Shown piece by piece: positions 8,365 to 17,587 of a DNA stretch of 24,963 nt. The translations under genes were made by a program, and so were the position numbers. The notes under the pieces were generated by a model. The model searched no databases. It had not been told where the DNA came from and worked only from the letters and a program-made list of their open reading frames with translations. The number at the start of each line of letters is the position of its first letter. Within the stretch, counting starts at the first letter, position 1. Source of the DNA: Conidiobolus coronatus NRRL 28638 (taxonomy: Eukaryota; Entomophthoromycota; Entomophthoromycetes; Entomophthorales; Conidiobolaceae); the NCBI GenBank assembly GCA_001566745.1, contig KQ964419.1:313161-338123 (forward strand), given 5' to 3'.

Positions 8365-9841
8365 AAATATCTTTAAATATTTTACGTGGTTTCGAAAATG
8401 TTCACAAGCATATTTTATAATTTTAGCATATAGCTGAAAGTGTTATGTAATAAATTGATCTTACAATAATATATGCTGAAATTTGATACATAAAGCTCAT
8501 ATTAAAATTAAAACTTTCTCAAGTTATAGCTTTGAGAGTTATAATTGTTTAATGTTCAATAGCGTGTTTATAGTAAATATACAGATGCTAAGTTTAGTTG
8601 TATATTTTAAGCAAAAACGAAGTATACTTTTCTAAATAATGTATTATGGTGAGATTTCAGCTTATATCAGTTAGCACAGACAAAGATAATTTAAAGATAA
8701 TTTAAAATTTATTTGAATGTCTATTATAATAGTTCTCTTGTTTACAGTTAAAAATAAATATGACAGTTAATTATACTTTTTCAATTTTAAAGACTTATTT
8801 TCCCATATCATATATAATTAAATTCAGAATCATACTATTATTTTGCCCCATTCAAATCCCAAAATATTAAAATCTTTGAATAGTTATATTCAAACTATAG
8901 ATCGTATCGAAAATATTTTATTATAATGATTTGACAAAGCTTAATATATTTTAGTTATAGTTAAATTCTCCCATGGCTTGAAAATTATATAATAATAGTT
9001 TTGTAATAATTATATATTTAATATTCGGACCTACAAATATTTTCAAAATTTAAGGTAGACTGATTGCGACAAACTTGATTTAAAATATGCTGTAATTACA
9101 GGATATTTTTCCATTATGTAATTAATTAATAAACTCTCATCTTTCATCAGTTTACTATTAAAAATTGTTGGATTTTTGAAAACAGGTTTTAACATAAATC
9201 TTATAATCTTATCAATCAATTAAGAATTTAATCGGTTACATTTTATTTTTCCAAGCCTGCTTAAACTTAAATTTTATTTCTAAATTTAATGCTAATCCAA
9301 ATTTGGGTACAGTTAGGAATTGAGCTAAAATTAAATACGGTAACAATCATGAAGTATCTATTTTTTGAATTAAAAATCAACATAAGTTTTATTTTTAGAA
9401 TAGAGTTTTAATGATAATATATGATTAATGGATTTTAATATTAAACTAATTCTGTACAGTATTCTTTCTTAACTTTTGCATCATACTACCTCGTAAAATC
9501 AATTTAAGAGTATCTTCTTATATGAAAAAGTCAATATTTCAGTTTATTCGCTTATATAGATTAATAATTATATAGGATTGTGTTATTATTAAATACTTGT
9601 ATATTTATCGTTGATGAATAAATAGTTTATAATGTTTGATTATATATATTATACAGATAAACATTAACTTTTTAGTCAGAAATCATTGTATATTATTTCA
9701 AATAATTCGGCATATCAATAAAATTTATAAATTGGATAAACAAAAAATTAAAATATTTTTGAATTGTGGATAAATGAGAAATTTTATCTAATTTATCGGT
9801 TAGAATTTAATTAGCCATAGTCGGTAAAATATGAATTATAG

Positions 9842-9850
9842 TATAAATAG
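9842..9850 (+). promoter_or_regulatory. TATA box of P450-4
   Basis: TATAAATAG starts 50 bp upstream of the P450-4 ATG, the spacing shared with four other genes of the array. It implies a very short 5' leader if transcription starts about 30 bp downstream. Confidence 0.55.
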
Positions 9851-9891
9851 AGGTCAAATTTCAAAAAGTTAAAATTATAAAAACCAATACA

Positions 9892-11370
9892 ATGAATTTA
9901 ATAATATTACTCAGTTTATTAGCAATAGGCTTGTTAACTTACTCGTTTAGAGTTCCAAAAGCTTTAAGAGCAGCTCCTAGAGTTTCTTTCTGGAGATTTA
10001 CAGTTGCTTTATTTAGTAAAATTACTTTACACGACTTTTATGCCAAGTTATTGCATCCCAAGTTAAAGGAAAAGGGCTACGCTACACTCTTCTGGATTGG
10101 TAAATGGATTGTTGTTATTGATAAGCCGGAAATTGCTAGTACTATCTATAAAAATACAGCACTCTTCACAAAGCAACTTAATGACGCTCACGGCATTTTC
10201 GCAAAATTTATGGGAGCTAAAAATATCGTTAATAGTAATGGGGATGAATGGAAGAGATTCAGGAAACCTGCAAATCCTATCTTTCATCAAACTTTCCAAC
10301 CTGAGATCTTTGTCCCGTGCGTAAACGACACTTTAGACTCACTAGAAGAAAGGGCTAGCGAGAATAATGGCGAAGCTGTTACAGCTACTGATCTCTTACA
10401 GTGGATGACTTTAGATGCTCTTGGGAAAGGCATCTTCAGTGTTGACTTTGAAGCTGTTAAGAGTAAGGGTGGTTCTAGATACCACTATCTCTACTATAAT
10501 ATTCTCAAACAAGTGTTCAACCCTCTATACTTCTTCTTCCCCTTCCTTAATAAGTATCCATTTGGAAAGATGAAAGAAGCCCATGGTCATGTTAAGGAGT
10601 TTAGCGGATTTATTAAGGGATTAATTGAAGAGAGAAGAGCTGATCTCAAACATAATAAGTATCAAGATTCTAAAGATTTACTCACTACTTTATTGAAAGC
10701 AAATGAAGAAGATAAATATGAGCCCCTCACTGATGAAGAATTGATTCATAGCGTAAACGTATTCTTTGTAGCAGGCCATGACACAACTGTCAGTTCTTTA
10801 TCTTATGTAATGTACCACCTCGCTAAAAATCAGAATGTTCAAGAAAAATTAAGAAAAGAGATTAAAGAAGTATTAAACATTCAAGAAACTCAAGACACAC
10901 TTGTAGTCCCTACTTTGGAACAGCTTAAGAGTATGGAATATTTGGGCTTAGTTATTAAAGAAACGATGCGCATCTCACCCCCTGTAGGCCTTCTCAATCG
11001 TGCTCTAGCAGACGATTATACAATTCCTGGAGATTCCGTTGTAATCCCCAAAGGTACCGTTGTAGGAATTTCTATCTATGCAGTGCATAACGACCCCAAA
11101 AATTTCAAGAATCCTGAAAAATTTGAACCAGAAAGATTTTTAAATGCTAAGTACGATACCAATGTTTATATGCCATTTGGAGGAGGTAGTAGAATGTGTA
11201 TTGGAACCAACTTTAGTTTAATTGAGCAAAAAGTTTATTTGTCGATGTTGGTTCAAAAGTTTATACTTAATATCAAGAAAACTAACCCAGATTATGAAAA
11301 TCTTAGAATTAGGGGCTTGGGATTGAATAGACCCCAAGATCTTAAACTTAATTTTGTCCCAAGATTTTAA
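9892..11370 (+). CDS. Cytochrome P450 monooxygenase (P450-4)
   Basis: Full-length 492-aa microsomal-type P450. The anchor spans about residues 2-18 and is leucine/isoleucine-rich; the hinge is RVPKALRAAPRVSFW. The C helix WKRFR has W120, followed by KPANPIFHQ. The I-helix AGHDTTVSSL starts at A294, with ExxR at E357-R360 (ETMR), EPERF, and FGGGSRMCIG with C436. In the meander before the heme loop it reads YDTNVYMP where most paralogues have YDTDVYMP. All residues expected for a working enzyme are present. The start is supported by the anchor and by a TATA box 50 bp upstream. The following spacer is the longest of the array and carries a GPCR remnant, so the tandem units are not simply uniform beyond this gene. 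Confidence 0.96.
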   Translation: MNLIILLSLLAIGLLTYSFRVPKALRAAPRVSFWRFTVALFSKITLHDFYAKLLHPKLKEKGYATLFWIGKWIVVIDKPEIASTIYKNTALFTKQLNDAHGIFAKFMGAKNIVNSNGDEWKRFRKPANPIFHQTFQPEIFVPCVNDTLDSLEERASENNGEAVTATDLLQWMTLDALGKGIFSVDFEAVKSKGGSRYHYLYYNILKQVFNPLYFFFPFLNKYPFGKMKEAHGHVKEFSGFIKGLIEERRADLKHNKYQDSKDLLTTLLKANEEDKYEPLTDEELIHSVNVFFVAGHDTTVSSLSYVMYHLAKNQNVQEKLRKEIKEVLNIQETQDTLVVPTLEQLKSMEYLGLVIKETMRISPPVGLLNRALADDYTIPGDSVVIPKGTVVGISIYAVHNDPKNFKNPEKFEPERFLNAKYDTNVYMPFGGGSRMCIGTNFSLIEQKVYLSMLVQKFILNIKKTNPDYENLRIRGLGLNRPQDLKLNFVPRF

Positions 11371-11847
11371 TTATTGTATACTATAATATTGTTTCTTATA
11401 ATATCAATTTATAACAGGTAAGTAAAAATATATTTTCTTTTTTAATTCATATATAAAAATAATAAATAAAATCAAATTTTATCTTTTATTCCAATACTAT
11501 CTATTAAATAATTTAATTTTTCTTAATGGCATCTCAATCACTCTCTGTGCTATTAGCTTTATGCTATTATTGTACGAATTTTTATTAAATTTATTACTAC
11601 ATACATTATATAATACTTATATTTTAGGTTTTATGAATACGTTTCTTTGTTCGGTTAGGATCTTTTTTCTTTTTAGCTATTTATAGTTAGTTTTCAAATA
11701 TAGGTGATTTTTCTAATCAATTTATTAAAATTTGTACATGATAATAGTTGACTTTAATTCAATCTACCAAGTTATATACTCTAGTATTATTTCTTCTGTA
11801 TTTGCCCTATTTTAAGTGATTTTCAAATAAATTTATAAAAAATAATG

Positions 11848-12449
11848 TGCGGAGTGTGTAGCATGAAGCTTAGAGTAAATGCTATGAGCATTGTAACTAG
11901 CTTAAGCATTGAATAAGTTTAGGAAGAAGATTATTTAAAAATATTTTTTAATATAAAATGTATAAAAAGGATTATAGGGTTAGTTTTCTTAGATATGTAA
12001 AAAATGAAATTATTTTTATCTTAATTTAACCTTCTCTGCGTTAATTCAATGTAATCCTAACTGTCTAGAGGATGTGCCGAAGAAAACTCGGTATACTATA
12101 AATATATCAACAAATGATTTTAAGTGGATATTTTACGCTTGCAATATTTATGTAGGAAATGAATCTTTCAAGCCTTTTACTAATAATGATACCGAAAACT
12201 CCGCTAATACCTGTAAATAGAGATATGAAGATCCTTGGTTTGAAGATGATGATAGCAGAGTTGGCCAATATAATTGCGATGCTCCTAATCTATTGCACAA
12301 ATTCGCTAAGTTTATGTCAAATGGAAGTCGGAATAGTACTGAATGGTCTAACCTACAAGATTAAATATAATAAAGCGACGTTCACCCTATTAGCTAATAC
12401 TTTAACAAAAGTTATTGATAAGTGTATAAAGCCATTTATCTATAGTTGA
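11848..12449 (+). pseudogene. Decayed family-A-like GPCR, TM3 to TM7
   Basis: Pieces in three frames read in the order of a seven-helix receptor. At 11848-11913 is CGVCSMKLRVNAMSIVTSL plus SIE, like a TM3 with its first cysteine and a DRY-like end. At 11964-12026 is KKDYRVSFLRYVKNEIIF plus ILI, like loop 2 and TM4. At 12026-12160 is LTFSALIQ, CNPNCLEDVPKKTRY and FKWIFYACNIYVG, like the end of TM4, the cysteine-bearing extracellular loop 2, and TM5. At 12159-12446 (the longest frame, 96 aa from an ATG) is NRDMKILGLKMM, IAELANIIAMLLIYCTN and LTKVIDKCIKPFIYS, like loop 3, TM6 and a TM7 ending in an NPxxY-like KPFIY. At least three frame changes plus stops separate the pieces, and the final frame stops right after TM7. 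No intron borders rescue it by eye. Rhodopsin-like receptors are numerous in Conidiobolus. Order and motifs are seen; the family call is inference. Confidence 0.55.
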
Positions 12450-13189
12450 AAACATCATCATGCTTATGTATATATTTATGTATATATTTAAAATATTTTG
12501 CATCATATTTGTATCTTATAAACTATTTAATATCTGCGCACATCTAATATTTTTAATAACAATAGGTTTATTATCGTATTGAACGATTACACTTAAATAG
12601 ATTTTATAATGCGCAAGAAAAATAGCTAATATTATTATATGGATAGAGATATTCACTTCTAAGAAAGTTTTAATACATATATTCAATATTAATAAATATA
12701 ATAATAAATACTTATTTAGAGAGCTGTTTAAACAAATATTTCAGTATTCTAACTCAAACTAATGTAATTTTTATATTGAGCTATATATTCGAAAAGGATT
12801 TTATGTATAATAGGAAATTTTTGCCTATATCTAATCAAATCTCACAAAATATAGCTTGTTATGTTACAATCCCAAATAGCATTAACAGTTGTTTACAAGA
12901 TTCATCGTCTATATGTATATCATTTTTGTAGATGAAAATACTTCATCTGGTGAAAAATTCATAGTAAAATATCTGCAAAATTACAAGTAATACTTATTTT
13001 TATTATCATAGCATATAGACATTTACTTTTAAACTCACTAGCTCATGACCGTACATTAATTAAATACCGAAATCCTTTGCAAACTTTTTGAAGATACCTT
13101 TACCAATCTTGGCATATATAAAATCACAGTTTTCTGATTTTTGCTATACATTTATATGTAATAAATATACAGTAAATTAAAAAAATAAT

Positions 13190-13428
13190 ATATGAAAGAT
13201 TATAGTTAACTCGGTTCAAATTTTGTATGAGCTCGGTTCAAAATTAATTTTTTATAATCAAGTTTTTATCGTGTATAGTAACTATTTAATAGTTAATTGA
13301 TTATAATATCAAATTAAAATACTATATTATTAACTTTAACTAATAAAAAGTACTCTTTAATAAGCTTTAAGCATCTATTAATTAAATATTTTGGAAAAAC
13401 TTTCCTTGTTAACTAGAATCTTTCATAT
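13190..13428 (+). mobile_element. MITE-like repeat, copy 4
   Basis: A 239-bp copy starting ATATGAAAGATTATAGTTAA and ending TTAACTAGAATCTTTCATAT. The left-arm block GTATGAGCTCGGTTCAAAAT is well kept. The central blocks TCGTGTATAGTAACTATTTA and CTCTTTAATAAGCTTTAAGC match copies 5, 6 and the reversed copy in spacer 2/3. It is shorter than copies 1, 3 and 6 by small internal losses near the right end. Confidence 0.72.
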
Positions 13429-13877
13429 ATAAATCATGTAATTAAATTAATTAATATTAGGTAAATATATTAGCCTTGAGCATTTTAATTGAGTACAAAA
13501 ACAAACAAACTCCAAAAATCTAGCCCCTAAATTAGATTATATATTTTCCCATATAGATAAACTTAATTATTTACTTTTTAATCTTGAGATTGTGAGAATG
13601 CCATAAATTAATAAAAGTTCGGCATTTTTATTGAGACGATAAAAATATCAAGATTAGAACTTTTATATTAAAAGTAAAATGTAAGCTTATTATTTTTCAT
13701 AACCCGCTATTTAAGTCAAATTTGGAATATACAATGAGTAGTTTCTTAAAATGTATACTCTTAGTAATATAATTACTATTTATAAAATGAGGGGTTTATA
13801 ATTTTTTAAAATTTTTATGAGTGACGAAAATTTGATTAAGGGTTTTCTATTTAACCGATAAGATCTATAATCAGTGA

Positions 13878-13885
13878 TATATAAA
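13878..13885 (+). promoter_or_regulatory. TATA box of P450-5
   Basis: TATATAAA begins 47 bp upstream of the P450-5 ATG, matching the spacing in genes 1, 4, 6 and 7. Confidence 0.5.
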
Positions 13886-13924
13886 TCAACATATTAAGGT
13901 TGAAAAGTATCAGAAATTAATAAT

Positions 13925-15406
13925 ATGATTTACATACTATTAACTATAGCGCTAATAGCTATATTCGTTTATAACAAGACAAAAGTACCTAAAAGTTTAG
14001 CTAATTTACCTAGAATATCAATTATAACACAGTTAAAGTATTTTAAAAAAAGTACTTTAACTGATGATTATTATGAAGAAATATTAGACCCTAAGCTTCA
14101 AGAAAGAGGATACGTAGCAAGATGGAATAGAGGCCGGTGGGGTGTTGTAATTTCAAAGCCTGAGATTGTTAAAGACTTATTGAGAGGCAGCCAGCAGTTT
14201 TTGAAGATTATCAATACCAACGCTAAATCTCTCCACGCAAAGTTTAAAGGGTCTGTGACTATAGTAGCAAGTAATGGAGAGGATTGGAAGAGAATTAGAA
14301 AACTCGTAAACCCAATATTTCACCAAAGCTTCCAAACCGATATTTTTGCAGAGTGTGTTCAAGAAACTATTGATACTTTTTCAGAAAGAGTAGTTAAAAG
14401 CGAAGGAAACCCGATTCCTGTAGAAGATCTAATGCAGTTGATGACCTTAGATATACTTGGAAAGGGCGTTCTAAAACATGACTTTGAAGCTGTTAAGAGT
14501 TTGGGATCTTCTCGCTACTTTAAACTATACATTTCAATCATGAAACATCTATTCAACCCCCTATACTTTGTCTTTCCCATGTTGGATGCTTACCCATTTG
14601 GTAAAAGAGCCAAAGCTCATGAAGATGTAAAAGAGTTCAACAAATTTGTCACAGGTTTAATTGAGCAAAGAAGAAAGGACCTTCAGGAGAACAAGTTTTT
14701 AGATTCTAAGGACTTATTGACTATTATGCTAAAAGATGACCCTGATAACTCTTACGAACCATTGACAAATGAAGAGTTAGTTGCTAATTTGAACGTATTC
14801 ATTATGGCTGGACACGATACAACCGCTAATACCTTAACATATGCTATGTATTACTTAGCTAAATACCAAGATGTTCAAGAAAAATTGCGTAATGAAATAT
14901 ATGCTACTCTGGAAGTTGCTCCAAATAACTTTGATCTAGCTATACCCACAGCAGAACATCTAAAATCTATGAAATATTTATCCTGCTTTATCAAAGAAGT
15001 TATGAGAATAACACCCGCTGTACTTCAAATTGATAGACAATTAAGCTCAGATTACACAATCCCTGGAGAAAATGTTGTTTTACCTAAAGGGACGCACCTA
15101 AACTTATCGGTTTACAGCATTCAAAAAGATCCTAGAATTTACCCTAATCCAGATGAATTTAACCCTGAAAGATTTTTAAATAGCAAGTACGATACAGATG
15201 TTTATATGCCATTTGGTGGAGGCACTAGAATGTGCGTCGGAATGAACTTTAGTTTAATGGAGCAAAAGGTTTTCCTAATCATGCTCCTTCAAAAATTCCA
15301 CCTTAATATTGATAAGAATAATCCTGACTTCAAAAAATTAAGAATTCAAGGGTTTGGCTTTACTAAAGCAAAAGACTTGAGAGTTAATTTTATTTCTAGA
15401 TTCTAA
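13925..15406 (+). CDS. Cytochrome P450 monooxygenase (P450-5)
   Basis: Full-length 493-aa microsomal-type P450. The anchor spans about residues 2-16 and the hinge reads KVPKSLANLPRISI. The C-helix WKRIR has W121, the I-helix AGHDTTANTL starts at A295, ExxR is E358-R361 (EVMR), then NPERF, then FGGGTRMCVG with C437. Threonine before RMC, the MNFSLMEQK tail of the loop and the long GQW/GRW segment after the A helix place it with P450-6 as a subgroup apart from genes 1-4. Two places differ from all its neighbours: RKLVNPIFHQ where others have RKPANPIFHQ, and KGVLKHDFEAVKS where others have KGIFSVDFEAVKS or close variants. Both lie in normally conserved stretches and may alter the active-site wall. 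The frame is unbroken, so the gene is probably functional. Confidence 0.96.
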   Translation: MIYILLTIALIAIFVYNKTKVPKSLANLPRISIITQLKYFKKSTLTDDYYEEILDPKLQERGYVARWNRGRWGVVISKPEIVKDLLRGSQQFLKIINTNAKSLHAKFKGSVTIVASNGEDWKRIRKLVNPIFHQSFQTDIFAECVQETIDTFSERVVKSEGNPIPVEDLMQLMTLDILGKGVLKHDFEAVKSLGSSRYFKLYISIMKHLFNPLYFVFPMLDAYPFGKRAKAHEDVKEFNKFVTGLIEQRRKDLQENKFLDSKDLLTIMLKDDPDNSYEPLTNEELVANLNVFIMAGHDTTANTLTYAMYYLAKYQDVQEKLRNEIYATLEVAPNNFDLAIPTAEHLKSMKYLSCFIKEVMRITPAVLQIDRQLSSDYTIPGENVVLPKGTHLNLSVYSIQKDPRIYPNPDEFNPERFLNSKYDTDVYMPFGGGTRMCVGMNFSLMEQKVFLIMLLQKFHLNIDKNNPDFKKLRIQGFGFTKAKDLRVNFISRF

Positions 15407-16090
15407 GTTGTTAAGCATTTAACCTGAGTTCGTTAGTATAGTTTTGTATAAAATATATGCACGTAATAAAAATACTCCACTTAATGAATGCAAGGTTTCA
15501 TTTCAAATACACTCAACTCTTGGATCATTTACTATGCATGAAACATACATAATTCAATGATGCTTGTTTATTATATAGGAAAAGTGGTATGGTTTTGATG
15601 CATGCATATTAAGCTATGCAAGAGTTGACCGTATATACTTAATAAATAATCTTACAAGATGACTTAAATGTATTCATTACTATCATCTCTCTCAAGTTTG
15701 CTAGAATATTACATTTTCTTATAAATACTTTTTAATAGGTTTAAAGAGCTTTCATTAAATACAAACATTTGTAGTAAACCTGAGTTTATTTTCAGCTTAG
15801 TTTGAGTCAAAAATTTAACTTGTATCACTTAAATTAATAACTAATGCTCAATAAAAAGTTTTAACCCAAATATATATTACATTAATTACTATTAGATCAT
15901 ATATTACTCAATTATACATAATATAATATTAAGAGTTTATATGATTTTCCTTATTGCCATTTTACTTAATTATAAAATTATATTGCATAAATTAGTTAAA
16001 TTATCTATTATGAATATATCTGTTAGATATGTATAATTATAGATTGATGGCACCAAATCAAATTACTACTGCTTTTTGAACTGAGAGCTA

Positions 16091-16204
16091 CTACCTCTAT
16101 ACCCAATTAAATTGATGTTTTAAGTTAAAGTCATAATTTAAGTAAAAAGCACTGGTATTTTCAACTTTTCACTTAATTAGCAATTTAATTAGAGATAGAG
16201 GTAG
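16091..16204. repeat. Short foldback (inverted-repeat) sequence
   Basis: The left arm begins CTACCTCTAT and continues, after four unmatched bases, AATTAAATTG. The inverse of the right arm begins with the same CTACCTCTAT and AATTAAATTG, again with a 4-base mismatch between them. Pairing continues loosely as AAGTTAAA against AAGTGAAA. The arms total about 35 bp in a 114-bp unit. This could be a small foldback element unrelated to the array's MITE-like family; only one copy is visible and no target duplication is obvious. Confidence 0.5.
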
Positions 16205-16737
16205 CGTGATAGAAATTAACGAATATAAGTAACAGATGAGAACTAGAAACAAGAGAATAGTAATGTTATAATAGAGCTAATAGGATATTGAGTATATTAT
16301 GGAATTATAGAAAGATTTAATATTAACTTAAATTACGCAAGTATATAGATTATTTTTTAAATTTTAAAAACATTTAATATTATATTATTATATACACATA
16401 AAACTTAATTCTATCTAATGAAATAGTGATAAAAGTTTTTATTTTTTGAATAGAATCAAGATCGTACTAATCTAAAATATGTATTATATATAATATATTT
16501 ACGCGATATTACCACTATAAACAAGTATTTTAAATAGGCAGTATTTGCAAATTTAAAGACAGTCAGGTCATTTTATTTACTGTTTTAATAATTTTAATTA
16601 TGTTAAATAGATTATCAGTTCTGGTCAAATGTACACCAGTCTGAATCCAGTTATTCAGATTTCAGTTTTACTAAACTTTTATTATCATTTTGATTATTTA
16701 TAATGGTAAAAAGATGCTTATAGGCTATAATGTTATT

Positions 16738-16970
16738 ATATGAGTAATTCTGGTTAATTTGATTCAAAATTTTTATTTTTTATAACCAAGTTTTCATTGT
16801 GTATAGTCCTTATTTAATAAAGAATTAATGATAATATTATATTATGAATTTTAACTAATAATAGTTACTCTTTAATAAGATTTAATAACTAAAAATCAAA
16901 AATATTGCGAATTTTCCATATAAAAAATTTTGGTCAAATTTGACCTCGTTTTAACTAGAATCTTTCATAT
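16738..16970 (+). mobile_element. MITE-like repeat, copy 5
   Basis: A 233-bp copy from ATATGAGTAATTCTGGTTAA to TTTAACTAGAATCTTTCATA and one more T. Compared with copy 6 it lacks about 30 bases of the left arm (the block containing GAGCTCAG). Otherwise it follows copy 6 closely, including TTTTCATTGTGTATAGTCCT and GCGAATTTTCCATATAAAAA. The high match to copy 6 suggests these two copies share a recent ancestor. Confidence 0.75.
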
Positions 16971-17543
16971 TATATTAGTTGTATAAAAGATAACTGATGC
17001 TGGGAATATAAAAAATATACTATACTAAGTTTAAATATAATATGAGATATGAGTAGTATCACTCATAGTGGTGTATATAAAGTCTAATATATCTATAAAG
17101 ATCACTTTATCTTTTAAGTTTAGAATATGAATTCTTATGGATAAATACAAGAAGTTTAATAAATAGATAAGATTATATCTTCGGATGTTGGATCTTTTAA
17201 TTTATTGCAAAAATATAATAGCCTAAAATATGAGGCTCAAATTTGACTATTATGATGTAATAATTTTTTAATAAATAGTTATTCTATTTTAAAATTATCA
17301 CACATAAGCTTATATTTTACTAACTGATTGAGCACTTTATATGCAATAAAATTATAATGAAACCAAAAAACCAAGATACCTACATTCTGTGTGTATTTTG
17401 CACTAATAAAATATTCGGATATACATAAACATAATATCACGCAGTTTAAGGAGTATTCGGAAAGTGGAGTCCGAGATTTAAAATTGGTTTGACTAAATTA
17501 GTAAGACTTCATTTATTTAGCCGCTTAATGATTGATTAATTGG

Positions 17544-17552
17544 TATAAAAGG
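17544..17552 (+). promoter_or_regulatory. TATA box of P450-6
   Basis: TATAAAAGG, close to the textbook TATA consensus, begins 44 bp upstream of the P450-6 ATG. The context TGGTATAAAAG is repeated upstream of P450-7 on the other strand. Confidence 0.6.
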
Positions 17553-17587
17553 TGACAGAATAATAGATCAATAAAATTATATCAAAA

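Larger units (their letters stand above)
7941..9891. other. Spacer P450-3/P450-4
   Basis: This is 1.95 kb of AT-rich DNA. It contains MITE-like copy 3 at 8097-8364, a short direct duplication AAAGATAATTT near 8690-8711, and the P450-4 TATA box at 9842. No gene or gene remnant was recognised between 8365 and 9841. This is the one head-to-tail spacer in which the repeat is far (1.5 kb) from the next ATG. Confidence 0.55.
11371..13924. other. Spacer P450-4/P450-5
   Basis: At 2.55 kb this is the longest spacer. It holds a decayed GPCR-like gene (about 11848-12449), MITE-like copy 4 (13190-13428) and the P450-5 TATA box (13878). A 12-bp direct repeat TGTATATATTTA lies near 12469-12492. A 27-codon minus-strand frame (13060-13143) reads more like protein than its surroundings. 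From 11371 to about 11847 nothing firm was seen; weak hydrophobic frames there might be the start of the GPCR remnant. Confidence 0.55.
15407..17587. other. Spacer P450-5/P450-6
   Basis: This is 2.18 kb of AT-rich DNA. It contains a 114-bp foldback sequence (16091-16204), MITE-like copy 5 (16738-16970) and the P450-6 TATA box (17544). An AATAAA-like motif (GTAATAAAAAT) near 15463-15473 may mark the 3' end of P450-5. No gene was recognised. Confidence 0.55.

Noticed and set aside
10063-10324. Two overlapping open frames (78 aa minus, 75 aa plus, shifted frame) inside P450-4
   Set aside because: Both are shadows of the conserved C-helix region of P450-4; the true frame has all P450 motifs.
12159-12449. 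Stand-alone 96-aa small gene
   Set aside because: The residues read as loop 3, TM6 and TM7 of a receptor whose earlier parts lie upstream in other frames, so it is called part of a pseudogene.
12469-12492. Tandem TGTATATATTTA as a microsatellite or satellite
   Set aside because: Only two units in simple AT-rich DNA; likely chance or slippage.
14177-14362. 61-aa minus-strand open frame
   Set aside because: Shadow of P450-5.
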